Origin: an uncultured Lachnospiraceae bacterium
GTDB taxonomy: Bacteria; Bacillota; Clostridia; Lachnospirales; Lachnospiraceae
Assembly (NCBI GenBank): GCA_910587105.1
Contig: CAJUMB010000007.1
Coordinates: 1 to 64,000, forward strand
DNA length: 64,000 nucleotides
Direction: 5' to 3'
Shown here: positions 1 through 9,437 of the stretch, piece after piece
Layout: each line of letters begins with the position of its first letter
Numbering within the stretch: position 1 is the stretch's first letter
Position numbers and translations under genes: made by a program
Notes under the pieces: model-generated
What the model saw: only the letters and a program-made list of their open reading frames with translations
The model's database searches: none
Told to the model about the DNA's origin: nothing

Positions 1-65
1 TAAGGGGAATCGAACCCCCCTCTCCAGCTTGGGAAGCTGGCATTCTACCGATGAACTATATCTGC
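1..65 (-). tRNA. tRNA-Gly (anticodon CCC), 3' end cut by window
   Basis: Read on the minus strand, the 5' acceptor arm GCAGATA (65-59) is followed by a D arm, an anticodon stem CCAGC/GCTGG enclosing the loop TTCCCAA, and a T arm with GGTTCGATTCC. With U33 preceding it, the anticodon is CCC, which reads glycine GGG codons. The 3' half of the acceptor stem begins at positions 2-1 and the rest lies outside the window. Acceptor, D, anticodon and T arms all fold as expected. Confidence 0.93.
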
Positions 66-124
66 ATTCGTATGTTCCTATTATAGCACCTTTATAAAAA
101 AAATCAAGTAATGATTTTTATTAT

Positions 125-152
125 TTGCTAAATAAAGATTTTATGGTATGAT
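125..152 (+). promoter_or_regulatory. Sigma-A-type promoter for the M20/Pot operon
   Basis: A -35-like TTGCTA (125-130) is separated by 16 bp from a -10 TATGAT (147-152). It lies about 57 bases upstream of the chosen start at 209 and in the only gap before this gene. The -10 matches consensus at five of six positions; the -35 is weaker, so the call is moderate. Confidence 0.45.
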
Positions 153-208
153 AGTGATTGTAATTTTTAGCAGTCGAATTTCAGCGTTTGAACGGACGGA
201 GTACGAAA

Positions 209-1510
209 ATGGAGAGAAAGATAATTGCGTGCATTGACAAATACCGGCAGGAGATGATAAATTTTGCTGAAGATATTTACCTTCATCCGGAAAGCGGTTT
301 CTGCGAATTCCGTACAGCCTCCAAGGTCAAGAGATTTTTGGAGAAACTGGGTCTGGATGTCCGGGAGGGAATGGGCCGGACAAGTGTATGTGGGACATTC
401 AGTACTGGTCCGGGTCCCCATGTGACTGTGGTCGGCGAGCTGGATGGCATTTTATGTCCGGGACATCCTTTTGCGGATGAAAAGACCGGGATTGCCCATG
501 CCTGTGGGCACCATCTGCAGCTGGCTCTGATGCTGGGCGCAGCGATGGCGCTGACAGATGCTGAGGTGCGGCGGCATTTGGAGGGAACGGTATCTTTTCT
601 GGCAGTACCTGCAGAAGAATATGTGGATGCCCAGAAAAGGAGATGGCTTGAACAGGAGGGAGTAGGCTTTGCCGGTACAGGCAAGGCCGAATTGATACGC
701 CTGGGCGTTTTTGCAGATACGGACATTGCTGTGACTACACATGTCCACATGGTGCCGGTGGAGGAAGATTTTTATCTGGGAAATCCAGCAAGTAACGGAT
801 TTTCCTCGGAGCTGGTGACGGTAAAGGGAAAAGCAGCCCATGCGGCAGTTGCACCGTGGGAAGGTGTCAACGCTTTAAGTATTGCATCCAGCGCGTTGAA
901 TATGATGGGGCTGATGCGGGAAACTTTCCGGGAGGAAGACCATGTCCGTCTGCACACACTGGTCAGGGAAGGGGGCGAAGCCCTCAACTGTGTACCTGAA
1001 CGGGTGGTAGTGGAGAGCAAAGTGCGGGCAGGAAGCCTGGAGGTTATTGACAGTGTCCGGGAGAAAGTTACCCGGGCTTTTGAAGGGGCGGCTTACGCCT
1101 TTGGCGGAAAGATTGAGCGTGAAAAACTCCAGGGATATCTGCCAGTGCGTTACCGTCCAGCAGACAGGGCACTGGAAGCAGCGGCAGGTTACCTGGAGGG
1201 TTATACATACAGAAATGTATCGGAACATGATTTTAATAATGCCTGTACGGATATGGGTGATTTGACACATATGATGCCAGTGGTGAATTTCACATTCGGC
1301 GGCTTTCGCGGAGTCCTGCACGGGGCAGAGTTCGCTGTTGCAGATTGGGATAAGGCGCTGATCGCCCCGGCAAAACTGGCGGCGCTGACTGTGTATGAAC
1401 TGCTGAAAGACCATGCAGAGCAGGCACGGCAGGTGATGGGAGATTACCAGGCGGTTTTTTCCCAGACAGAATATGTAAAACGTATTCAAAAGATGATATA
1501 TAATAGGTAG
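209..1510 (+). CDS. M20-family metallo-amidohydrolase
   Basis: Probable zinc amidohydrolase of the M20D/HipO-AbgB type, which hydrolyses N-acyl or N-aminoacyl amide bonds in the cytoplasm. About 433 residues, full length for the family. The metal-binding motif HACGHH follows a GELDG segment; the Glu-Glu pair lies in VPAEEYVD, and there is a dimerisation-domain histidine in THVHMVP and a C-terminal LHGAEF ligand region. The ATG at 209 is preceded by GGACGGA at 194-200; an in-frame TTG at 188 is possible but has no better ribosome site. The gene is 12 bp upstream of a second amidohydrolase and heads an operon with a polyamine-type ABC importer, so the substrate is probably an imported acylated amine or amino acid. 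The exact substrate cannot be read from sequence. Confidence 0.9.
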   Translation: MERKIIACIDKYRQEMINFAEDIYLHPESGFCEFRTASKVKRFLEKLGLDVREGMGRTSVCGTFSTGPGPHVTVVGELDGILCPGHPFADEKTGIAHACGHHLQLALMLGAAMALTDAEVRRHLEGTVSFLAVPAEEYVDAQKRRWLEQEGVGFAGTGKAELIRLGVFADTDIAVTTHVHMVPVEEDFYLGNPASNGFSSELVTVKGKAAHAAVAPWEGVNALSIASSALNMMGLMRETFREEDHVRLHTLVREGGEALNCVPERVVVESKVRAGSLEVIDSVREKVTRAFEGAAYAFGGKIEREKLQGYLPVRYRPADRALEAAAGYLEGYTYRNVSEHDFNNACTDMGDLTHMMPVVNFTFGGFRGVLHGAEFAVADWDKALIAPAKLAALTVYELLKDHAEQARQVMGDYQAVFSQTEYVKRIQKMIYNR

Positions 1511-1522
1511 AAAGAGAGGCAT

Positions 1523-2881
1523 ATGCCTATGCTGACTATGGCCATTAACCATGGCATCGTAATAGATACACGTGGGAGAACAAGCAGGAAGCTGAATGTG
1601 GGGCTGGAAGGCTCCAGGATTGCAGTGCTTTCAGAGGAACCGCTCAGCGCAGAGAGAGAAATTGACGCCTCTGGATATTATGTAGCTCCCGGGTTTATTG
1701 ATGTACATGGACATATTGATGGAGTTCTGTATCCGGCTGAGCTGTCAGCCTGTCAGGGGGTTACCACTACAGTAGGAGGGAATTGCGGGTATAGTCCTAA
1801 AAATCTGAAAGAGTTTTTCGGATTTCATCAGAAGCAGGGCTTTCCGATTCATCAGGCAATGCTGGTGGGCCATGGGAGACCACTGAGAAATGCAGTAGGG
1901 CTTACAGATCTTTACCGGCCGGCGGACAGCCAGCAGATTGGCCGGATGGCTGCCCTGGCAGAAGAAGCACTGCAGGAAGGCGCCTGTGGGATTTCTTTTG
2001 GCCTGGACTATGTACCAGGATGTACCATAGAAGAAGTGACAGCACTGGCTGAGATTGCAGCGAAATACGACCGGGTCTGTGCAGTACATACCAGGCTTCT
2101 GGCTGACGATGACCTTACTTCTCTGGCGGATGTCATACAGACAGCGGAGCAGACGGGGGTGAAGATGCTGGTTTCCCATTTTGTGTATCAATACTGCCAG
2201 GGGCTCACTGAGCAGGCCCTGGATATGGTGGACCAGGCCCGCAGGAAGGGTCTTCCTGTCTATATTGACAGCGGCATGTATACCAATTGGACCACATATT
2301 TTGATACCACTACATTTTCTTATGAAAATATCCGGAATAATAACTGGAAATGGGAGCAGATGATTGTTGCCACAGGGTGTTATAAAGGAAGGGTAATGGA
2401 TGAGGAATTGTTTTTTCATATGAAGGAACACTATCCCCATGAGGCAATTCTCTTTTTTGAGGGAGAGGAGCAGGAAGTTTTTCAATGTCTGGTGAAGGAA
2501 TATGCCATGCCGTCCAGCGACACCAGCGGTTATGGAAAAGGCGAGGGACATCCTCAGATAGCAGGGACATTTCCCAGATATCTGGGAAAAATGGTGCGGG
2601 AGAAGAAACTGCTGTCTGTGGAGGAGGCAGTTTATAAGGCTTCACTTCTGCCGGCTGAATTGTTTGGATTTGAGAGAAAGGGCTGTATCGAGCCGGGAAT
2701 GGACGCAGATTTGGTAGTTTTTTCTATGGAAGAAATCTGTGACAGGGCTGATTATCCCCATGTAGGTCTGCCGGACGCGAAACCGGAGGGTGTTTTTTAT
2801 GTGATCGCAGACGGGGAATGTGTGGTGGCCGAGGGAGAATATCAGGATACCAGAAGCGGAAAAAATTTGAAAAAACTGTAA
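1523..2881 (+). CDS. N-acyl-D-amino-acid deacylase-type amidohydrolase
   Basis: Member of the amidohydrolase superfamily, D-aminoacylase subgroup (452 aa). Seen in order: the metal-binding PGFIDVHGHIDG segment near residues 55-66; GGNCGYSP, where D-aminoacylases have a zinc-bridging cysteine; the GxxGISFGLDYVPG loop; and a C-terminal SSDTSG...GHPQIAGTFPRYLG block corresponding to the family's catalytic Asp and substrate-gating region. Known members hydrolyse N-acyl-D-amino acids to a D-amino acid and a fatty or acetic acid. It follows the M20 hydrolase by 12 bp and precedes potA by 19 bp. A start a few codons downstream is possible because several ATGs cluster at the 5' end. Confidence 0.85.
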   Translation: MPMLTMAINHGIVIDTRGRTSRKLNVGLEGSRIAVLSEEPLSAEREIDASGYYVAPGFIDVHGHIDGVLYPAELSACQGVTTTVGGNCGYSPKNLKEFFGFHQKQGFPIHQAMLVGHGRPLRNAVGLTDLYRPADSQQIGRMAALAEEALQEGACGISFGLDYVPGCTIEEVTALAEIAAKYDRVCAVHTRLLADDDLTSLADVIQTAEQTGVKMLVSHFVYQYCQGLTEQALDMVDQARRKGLPVYIDSGMYTNWTTYFDTTTFSYENIRNNNWKWEQMIVATGCYKGRVMDEELFFHMKEHYPHEAILFFEGEEQEVFQCLVKEYAMPSSDTSGYGKGEGHPQIAGTFPRYLGKMVREKKLLSVEEAVYKASLLPAELFGFERKGCIEPGMDADLVVFSMEEICDRADYPHVGLPDAKPEGVFYVIADGECVVAEGEYQDTRSGKNLKKL

Positions 2882-2900
2882 GTAATTCTGGGAGAAATGA

Positions 2901-3968
2901 ATGGAAGATAATGTTTTAGAGTTAATCGGTATTAAAAAGCACTTTCAGGATGTGGAGGTGCTGGAGGGTATTGATCTGACTATCAAAAGGGGAGAATTTA
3001 TTACCCTTTTGGGGGCTTCCGGGTGTGGAAAGACCACTACCCTGCGGATTATCGCCGGACTGGAATCCCCGGATGAGGGGAGGGTGCTGCTGGAAGGTCA
3101 GGATGTGACAGACCTGGCGCCTAACCAGAGAGACGTGAATACAGTGTTTCAGAACTATGCTCTGTTTCCCCATATGAATGTGGCTGACAATATTGGATAT
3201 GGGCTGAAGTTAAAAAAAGTCCCCAAAAGGGAAATACGGGAAAAAGTTTCCAGTATGCTGTCCCTGGTACAGCTGGAAGGATATGAGAAGCGCAGGCCCT
3301 CTGAACTGAGCGGAGGCCAGCGGCAGCGTGTGGCCATTGCCAGAGCACTGGTGAATAATCCCAAGATACTTCTTCTGGATGAGCCCCTGGGTGCGCTGGA
3401 CCTTCAGCTGCGGCGGGCTATGCAGCTGGAACTGAAGCGTCTTCAGAAGAAGCTGGGTATCACTTTTATCTATATTACCCATGACCAGGAAGAGGCCATC
3501 AATATGTCTGACAGGATTGTGGTGATGAATCAGGGAATCTGCGAACAAATCGGCACAGCAGATGAAATCTATAACCATCCCAGAACCAGTTATGTGGCTG
3601 TGTTTGTGGGAAATGCCAACATTATATCCGGACAGGTGGACCACCTGGCAGGAGATCAGGCAGTGGTGGATACCTGCGGCGGCAAAGCGCTGGTGAATAC
3701 AGACGGAGTCCGCCTTCAGCCCAAAGAGCAGGTTACTCTGGCCGTGCGCAGTGAACATATCGAGCTGGACGAAAACTGCGGCTGTGGAATGAAAGGGCAG
3801 ATTGCAGAGAAGAATTATGTGGGCGGCATGCACAGAATTGTGATTGCGCTGCCTGATGGAAGCAGACTGGTTTCCAGCCGCTGCGGTATGGATTCCCAGA
3901 TTGAGGTGGGACAGGAGATCTGCTTCCGCTGGAACAGCAGTCATGGAGTATTGGTAGACAGGGGGTGA
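2901..3968 (+). CDS. potA: Spermidine/putrescine-type ABC transporter ATPase
   Basis: ATP-binding subunit of a PotABCD-type importer (355 aa, normal length). Walker A is GASGCGKTT around residue 37, the signature is LSGGQRQRVAIARAL, and Walker B is ILLLDEPLGALD, followed by the H-loop THDQEE. The C-terminal ~110 residues form a TOBE-type regulatory domain. It is 3 bp upstream of potB in a four-gene transporter set. The family imports putrescine/spermidine, but close relatives carry other cationic or carboxylated solutes. Since two amidohydrolases lie directly upstream, the true ligand may differ from a polyamine. Confidence 0.92.
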   Translation: MEDNVLELIGIKKHFQDVEVLEGIDLTIKRGEFITLLGASGCGKTTTLRIIAGLESPDEGRVLLEGQDVTDLAPNQRDVNTVFQNYALFPHMNVADNIGYGLKLKKVPKREIREKVSSMLSLVQLEGYEKRRPSELSGGQRQRVAIARALVNNPKILLLDEPLGALDLQLRRAMQLELKRLQKKLGITFIYITHDQEEAINMSDRIVVMNQGICEQIGTADEIYNHPRTSYVAVFVGNANIISGQVDHLAGDQAVVDTCGGKALVNTDGVRLQPKEQVTLAVRSEHIELDENCGCGMKGQIAEKNYVGGMHRIVIALPDGSRLVSSRCGMDSQIEVGQEICFRWNSSHGVLVDRG

Positions 3969-3971
3969 GAA

Positions 3972-4826
3972 ATGAGGAAAAAACGTAACTGGTGGACATT
4001 TACAGTGCTGCCGTTGTACGCATTTACGCTGATTTTTGTGGCAGGACCTTTGGTTTATATGATTGCCCTGAGCTTTGCATCAAACCGGGAGGGGTACGGG
4101 GTAATCTGGCGGTTTACTGCAGAGAACTATAAACGTCTTCTAGATCCGCTGTATCTGGGAACGTTTGCCCAGTCTCTGAAACTGGCGTTCAGCAGTACCG
4201 CCGCCATTATGCTTTTGGGATATCCGTTTGGCTATTTTATGGCGAAATTAAGCAGTAAATGGAAAAAGCGGATGATGCTGTTTCTGACCATTCCTTTTTG
4301 GGTGAACAGTCTGATCCGTCTGTATGGCTGGATTATTATTCTGCAGACCAAAGGGACATTAAACGGAGTTTTGCTGAATCTGGGATTGATTGAAAAACCT
4401 TTGAAACTGTTATACAGTTATCCGGCAGTTCTCACAGGCATGATCTATACACTGCTTCCTTTTATGATTTTATCTGTTTACTCCAGTGCGGAGAAGCTGG
4501 ACTGGTCTTTGATAGAGGCGGCAAGAGATCTGGGTGCCAATGCTGTCCAGACTTTTTTTACAATCACACTGAAGCTGACATTTCCAGGACTTTTGTCAGG
4601 AATGATTCTTACCTTTATCCCTTCCATGGGGCTGTTTTTCATAGCAGATATTCTGGGGGGAAATAAAATTGTCCTGGTGGGAAGCCTGATTCAGGATCAG
4701 ATGACCAGAGGAAGCAACTGGCCGTTTGCGGCAGCACTGGCAGTGGTATTGACAGTGCTGACTACTTTGATTATTTATATATACCGCCGTGTGACCCACA
4801 CGAGCGAGCTGGAGGGACTTTATTGA
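3972..4826 (+). CDS. potB: PotB-type ABC transporter permease
   Basis: Inner-membrane permease of the PotABCD-type importer (284 aa). There is an N-terminal membrane segment at about residues 10-30, then five further hydrophobic segments. The EAA coupling loop reads EAARDLGANAVQTFF and contacts the ATPase. The gene has a GTGAG ribosome site next to the preceding stop and ends in a TTGA overlap with potC, implying translational coupling. Confidence 0.9.
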   Translation: MRKKRNWWTFTVLPLYAFTLIFVAGPLVYMIALSFASNREGYGVIWRFTAENYKRLLDPLYLGTFAQSLKLAFSSTAAIMLLGYPFGYFMAKLSSKWKKRMMLFLTIPFWVNSLIRLYGWIIILQTKGTLNGVLLNLGLIEKPLKLLYSYPAVLTGMIYTLLPFMILSVYSSAEKLDWSLIEAARDLGANAVQTFFTITLKLTFPGLLSGMILTFIPSMGLFFIADILGGNKIVLVGSLIQDQMTRGSNWPFAAALAVVLTVLTTLIIYIYRRVTHTSELEGLY

Positions 4827-5689
4827 AAAGGAATAAGACGAAACTCCCGGGGATTTACCTGGGGCTGGTTCTGTTATTTATCTATCTGCCCATTGTCCTG
4901 GTGGTCATATATTCTTTTAATGAGTCTAAGACCACAGCCATGTGGAAAGGCTTTTCGCTGAAATGGTACCGGGAACTTTTCCAGGATACTGCCATTTTGG
5001 AGGCCCTGCAGAACAGTCTGGTGCTGGGGGTTCTCAGCTGCCTGGCCGCAGCGGTGGTGGGGACTCTGGGAGCTGTGGGACTTACGAAAGTGAGACACCG
5101 GTCAAAGGGAGTGGTTGAGTATGTATCCACCCTTCCCATCATGATACCGGAGATTATTCTGGGTATGGTTTTTCTGGCGTTCTTTTCTGTGCTGCACCTG
5201 CCTTTTGGAATGGTGACTCTGGTCATTGCTCATACGGCTTTTTGTATTCCATATATTTTGATGATGGTAAAGGCCAGGATGGCAGGTATGGACCCGGCGC
5301 TGGAGGAAGCGGCCATGGATTTGGGAGCCTCGCCTATGCGTACGTTTCTAGATATTACGCTGCCGCTGATCATGCCGGCTGTAATGTCGGGATGTCTGCT
5401 GGCATTTGCTATGTCGTTGGACGATGTGGTGATTACTATTTTTGTAAATGGTCCGAAATTGAATACGCTTCCCATAAAGGTGTATACGCAGACCAAGTTT
5501 GGCGTAACTCCGAAAATTAATGCCCTGTGCACCATTATGCTGGCTGTCACATTGGCTGTTCTGGCGGCTGGACAGCTGCTGCGTTTTTTGTTTTCTCTGG
5601 CAGGGCGCAGAGGGGTCAGGCGGGGAAATTCCGGGAACCATTTGTACAGCGGTCAGGTTACAATTACAGAAGACGGCAAATCCGGCTGA
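4823..5689 (+). CDS. potC: PotC-type ABC transporter permease
   Basis: Second permease of the PotABCD-type importer (288 aa), starting at a TTG that overlaps the potB stop by four bases (TTGA). It has six predicted membrane helices and an EAA loop, EEAAMDLGASPMRTF. The two permeases are expected to form the heterodimeric channel. The C-terminal ~25 residues are polar and not typical of the family core. Confidence 0.9.
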   Translation: MKRNKTKLPGIYLGLVLLFIYLPIVLVVIYSFNESKTTAMWKGFSLKWYRELFQDTAILEALQNSLVLGVLSCLAAAVVGTLGAVGLTKVRHRSKGVVEYVSTLPIMIPEIILGMVFLAFFSVLHLPFGMVTLVIAHTAFCIPYILMMVKARMAGMDPALEEAAMDLGASPMRTFLDITLPLIMPAVMSGCLLAFAMSLDDVVITIFVNGPKLNTLPIKVYTQTKFGVTPKINALCTIMLAVTLAVLAAGQLLRFLFSLAGRRGVRRGNSGNHLYSGQVTITEDGKSG

Positions 5690-5740
5690 AGCTGTAATAA
5701 GCCATGTGAATTGATTGAAAAAGGAAATAGGAGGGTGTCT

Positions 5741-6847
5741 ATGAAAAAAATGACGGTGAAAAAATTAATGAGTCTGCTTGCAGTGTGCCTGTCGGCGGTC
5801 TGCCTGCTGTCCGGCTGCGGCGGACAGGGAGAGCAGAGTGGAAATACAGATGGAAAGGAAAACGGCAGTGAAAGTGCCGGTACAGATGATTCCAGAGAGA
5901 TGGTGTTATTTACATGGGAAGGAATGTTCCCACAGGAGGTGCTGGATGGTTTTGAAGAAGAAACGGGTATCCAGATTGTCTATTCCAATTTTGACACCGA
6001 TGAAACGATGCTGGAAAAACTGGCTCAGGCAGAGGGCGGGGATTATGACCTGGTAATCGCCGATGATTATATTATCGAAACTGTGGTTCAGGAAGGGCTG
6101 GCTCAGAAGCTGGACCAGAGTAAGATTGAGAATTTTGGCAATATCAATCCCCTGTATCAGGGACAGTTTTATGATAAAGAAGATGCCTACACAGTTCCTT
6201 ACGGGGCTGGGATTCCACTGATTGTGTACGATCCGGAACTGGTGGATTTTGAGATTGAGAGCTATGAGGATTTATGGGATGAGCGTCTTGCTGACAGTGT
6301 GGCACTTACCGCCAACTATCGTGTGATCAATGGAATCACGCTTCTCAGCATGGGAAAATCCATGAATGAGGAAGATGTTTCTGTCATTGAGGAAGCAGGA
6401 GAAAAATTAAAAGCTCTGGCCCCAAATGTTCGTATGATTCAGGATGAGAATACTCAAAATGCCCTTTTAAACGGAGAGGCCAGCGTGGCGTTTTTGTACA
6501 CTTCCCAGGTTACCCAGGTATTGTCGGAAAATCCGGAGTTGAAAGTGGTATATCCGAAAGAGGGGCTGGGATTCGGAATTATGGCCGGATTTATCCCGTC
6601 CAATGCGCCCAATAGTGATGCGGCTCATCAGTTCCTGAATTATATTCTGGAGCCGGAAACAGGAGCGCAGTGTTTTGACTTTATGGGATATTATTCTACC
6701 AATATAGAAGCGGATGAATTCCTGGAGAATCAGGACCTGGCAGTGCCGGATACGGTGACAGAAGGGGAGATTGTTCAAAATGTCAGTGAAGATGCAGAGG
6801 CGGCTTATAATAAAAACTGGACAGAATTCAGAGCTGCCTGTGATTAA
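5741..6847 (+). CDS. potD: PotD-type extracellular solute-binding lipoprotein
   Basis: Substrate-binding protein of the importer (about 368 aa). The N terminus is a lipoprotein signal: positive start, hydrophobic stretch and the lipobox LLSGC, so the mature protein should be lipid-anchored outside the membrane. The mature part begins VLFTWEGMFPQEVL and follows the PotD/PotF fold. The ATG at 5741 follows the ribosome site GGAGGG (5730-5735); an upstream in-frame TTG at 5711 lacks one. The gene closes the potABCD set and is 20 bp upstream of the enzyme I gene. Confidence 0.9.
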   Translation: MKKMTVKKLMSLLAVCLSAVCLLSGCGGQGEQSGNTDGKENGSESAGTDDSREMVLFTWEGMFPQEVLDGFEEETGIQIVYSNFDTDETMLEKLAQAEGGDYDLVIADDYIIETVVQEGLAQKLDQSKIENFGNINPLYQGQFYDKEDAYTVPYGAGIPLIVYDPELVDFEIESYEDLWDERLADSVALTANYRVINGITLLSMGKSMNEEDVSVIEEAGEKLKALAPNVRMIQDENTQNALLNGEASVAFLYTSQVTQVLSENPELKVVYPKEGLGFGIMAGFIPSNAPNSDAAHQFLNYILEPETGAQCFDFMGYYSTNIEADEFLENQDLAVPDTVTEGEIVQNVSEDAEAAYNKNWTEFRAACD

Positions 6848-6867
6848 GCGCACAGGAGTGAGAAAAG

Positions 6868-8484
6868 ATGGAAATCTATGAGGGCGTGGTGGCTTTTCCG
6901 GGAATTGCCATTGGCCAAATCCGATATTATGTCAGCACGAAGGAGTCAGGGTATCCACACGCCATATCTGATGTGAAACAGGAGTTAGACAGGTATCACA
7001 GAGCAAAAGAAAAGACGCTGGAGCAGCTGAAAGAACTATACAGCCAGGCAGTACCGGAGACGAAAGAAGCGGACACACTGAGAAGGCAGATTCAGATCCT
7101 GGAGGGCACTGGATTTTCCAGAGCGATTACCAGTATGATTGCTTCGGAAAAGGTCAATGTGTCCCATGCGGTAGTGACTACCCGGGATGAGATGGCTTCC
7201 GTGTTCGGCAGTCTGAAAGACGAAGCAGCGTTAAATCGTGTCCAGGATATACGGGAAATTTCCAATTGGATGACTTATATCCTGGATGGCCTGCCAAAAG
7301 AAGAAGAAATTCTCCATGAACCAGTGATTATTGCGGCGGAACATATTTCACCGGAAGAAGTGATGAAACTGGATAAAAATAAAATTCTGGGATTTCTCAC
7401 CCAGGAAGGTTCTCCGGTATCTCATGCTTCTATTTTGGTGAAGACTATGGATGTGCCTGCGCTGGTTCATGTGCCTGCTGATGCCGGTTGGGACGGGAGA
7501 TTTGCCATTGTTGACGGCTATGCAGGAAAGATCTATATTGACCCCAGTGATGGGGTTTTACAGGAATATAAGAAGCGCCGCAAATTGGAGAGAGAGGAAA
7601 AGGAATACCTTCTCTCACTGAAGGATGAAGAAGATGTGACAGCAGATGGCCATAGAGTGCACCTGTATGCCAATATCGGCAACCTGGAAGACATGAGTCA
7701 GGCTCTGGATAATGGGGCAAGAGGCATTGGGCTGCTCCGCAGTGAATTTCAGTACCTGGGACGGGAGAGTTATCCCGGGGAGCTGGAACTGTTTCAGGCA
7801 TACCGTCAGGCGGCGCTGACCATGGGGGAAGGGCTGGTCATTATCCGTACACTGGATATTGGAGCAGACAAGAAGGCTGAATATATGGGGCTTTCTGATG
7901 AGAGAAACCCGGCCATGGGCAACAGGGGAATCCGGGTCTGTCTGCAGAAAAAAGAGGTGTTTAAAGAGCAGCTTCGTGCGATTTTTAGGGCGAGTGCCTA
8001 TGGAAATCTGGCTATTATGTATCCCATGGTTACATATGTGGAAGAAATCCGTGAAATCCAGAGGCTGGTGGAGGAAGTAAAGGCCAGTCTGCATGAAAAA
8101 GAGATACCATATAAGGATATCCAACAGGGAATCGTGGTGGAGACTCCGGCAGCAGCCATCATGGCCGGGGAACTGGCCCGTGAGCTGGACTTTCTCAGCA
8201 TTGGAACAAACGATCTCACCCAGTATACGCTGGCTATGGACCGGCAGAACCCTCAGCTGAAAGAGCGTTACAGAGAGCAGCATCCGTCTATTATGAAGAT
8301 GATAGAGATGGTGGTGCGGGAAGGACACAAAGAGGGGTGCTGGGTGGGAATCTGCGGCGAACTGGCAGCCAATACTGCTCTCACCAGCAGATTCCTCCGC
8401 ATGGGTGTAGATATGCTTTCGGTTGTACCCGCCTGCATCCTCCCTGTGAGAAGGAGTATCCGGGAGACGAAAATTAAATCATGA
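6868..8484 (+). CDS. ptsI: PTS enzyme I-like phosphoenolpyruvate-protein phosphotransferase
   Basis: Enzyme I family protein (538 aa, slightly shorter than the usual ~570). The phospho-accepting histidine is H186 in SPVSHAS. The PEP-binding domain has GIGLLRSEF, TLDIGADK and NPAMGNRGIR, and the C-terminal catalytic Cys is C496 in GICGELAA, so the protein looks catalytically intact. Unusually it is the last gene of an amidohydrolase/Pot operon, 20 bp after potD, with no HPr or EII gene beside it. It may be the main enzyme I or a specialised paralogue with a regulatory role. The only HPr-like protein in the window (29214-29450) lacks the acceptor histidine. Confidence 0.88.
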   Translation: MEIYEGVVAFPGIAIGQIRYYVSTKESGYPHAISDVKQELDRYHRAKEKTLEQLKELYSQAVPETKEADTLRRQIQILEGTGFSRAITSMIASEKVNVSHAVVTTRDEMASVFGSLKDEAALNRVQDIREISNWMTYILDGLPKEEEILHEPVIIAAEHISPEEVMKLDKNKILGFLTQEGSPVSHASILVKTMDVPALVHVPADAGWDGRFAIVDGYAGKIYIDPSDGVLQEYKKRRKLEREEKEYLLSLKDEEDVTADGHRVHLYANIGNLEDMSQALDNGARGIGLLRSEFQYLGRESYPGELELFQAYRQAALTMGEGLVIIRTLDIGADKKAEYMGLSDERNPAMGNRGIRVCLQKKEVFKEQLRAIFRASAYGNLAIMYPMVTYVEEIREIQRLVEEVKASLHEKEIPYKDIQQGIVVETPAAAIMAGELARELDFLSIGTNDLTQYTLAMDRQNPQLKERYREQHPSIMKMIEMVVREGHKEGCWVGICGELAANTALTSRFLRMGVDMLSVVPACILPVRRSIRETKIKS

Positions 8485-8504
8485 TAGTTTTGATAGGTTA
8501 TGAG

Positions 8505-9377
8505 CTATTCTTCCAGAATCTGCTTCAAGGCTTTGATAAATGCAGGGGTGGTGCCGCAGCAGCCGCCAAGCAGTGAGGCTCCGCTTTCTTTCAGAATTTT
8601 CATGTGCCGGGCAAAGGTTTCTGGTTTCATCTGGTAAGAAGCCTGTCCGTCGTCTGTGATTACAGGCATTCCGGCATTTGGTTTGGCCAGTACCGGAATG
8701 GATACAGCACTGTGGATACTGCGGATGATGGATTCCAGCTGCTCCGGGCCCACGGAGCAGTTGATTCCCACGGCATCGGCACCTGCCGCTTCCAGGGTGG
8801 AGGCGGCATCTTTGATATTTCCTCCGGTGAAAATGTTTCCATCGGCTTCCACTGTCATGGAGCACATAATGGGAAGGTCACAGGCTGCGTGGGCGGCATC
8901 CAGTGCCGCACAGGTCTCTCCCACATGAATCATGGTTTCAATTACAATGAGATCAGCGCCTGCCTCAGCCAGCAGCGTAATCTGCTCTTGGTAGGCTGAG
9001 AAAGCTTCTTCATAAGTGAGATCACCAAAAGGCTCCATCATCCGTCCTGTGGTGGTCACATCACCAGCTGTCAGCGCTTTGCCGCAGGCGGCTTTTTTTG
9101 TATATTGAACCAGAGTTGTATTTAGTTCCTGAATCCGGTCTTCCAGGTGATGGCGGGTGAGATTGATTCTGTTGGCTCCGAAGGTGGGGGCGTAGAGAAT
9201 CTGGCTTCCCGCGTCTGTATAGGCGGACTGCAGTTCATGAATGATGTCCGGATGTTCCAGCACCCACAGTTCTGTGGAGATGCCTTTTGGCATACCGGCA
9301 GCCATCAGATTGGAACCTGTGGCACCGTCCAAAAGAACAGGAGTCTGGCATAAGTTTTGGAATTCTTGTCTGGTCAT
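8505..9377 (-). CDS. Homocysteine S-methyltransferase family protein
   Basis: Single-domain zinc methyltransferase (290 aa) of the MmuM/BHMT/MetH-N family. It opens with LLDGATGSNL and carries the three zinc cysteines in GINCSVG and GGCCGTT. Such enzymes move a methyl group from S-methylmethionine, a betaine or a corrinoid partner to homocysteine to give methionine. The ATG at 9377 has an AGGAG ribosome site; upstream codons in the same frame read AT-rich leader. It is convergent with the enzyme I gene, separated by 20 bp, and has its own promoter. Its short single-domain form makes a full MetH unlikely; the methyl donor cannot be told from sequence. Confidence 0.85.
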   Translation of the reverse strand: MTRQEFQNLCQTPVLLDGATGSNLMAAGMPKGISTELWVLEHPDIIHELQSAYTDAGSQILYAPTFGANRINLTRHHLEDRIQELNTTLVQYTKKAACGKALTAGDVTTTGRMMEPFGDLTYEEAFSAYQEQITLLAEAGADLIVIETMIHVGETCAALDAAHAACDLPIMCSMTVEADGNIFTGGNIKDAASTLEAAGADAVGINCSVGPEQLESIIRSIHSAVSIPVLAKPNAGMPVITDDGQASYQMKPETFARHMKILKESGASLLGGCCGTTPAFIKALKQILEE

Positions 9378-9437
9378 GTGAGTGTTTCTCCTTTTTGAGT
9401 ATAAAGGTCTTTGAAAGAGTAATGAGTTGAGAATGTA

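Noticed and set aside
5711..5740. TTG start ten codons upstream for the PotD lipoprotein.
   Set aside because: The ATG at 5741 has a strong GGAGGG site and gives a standard signal peptide.
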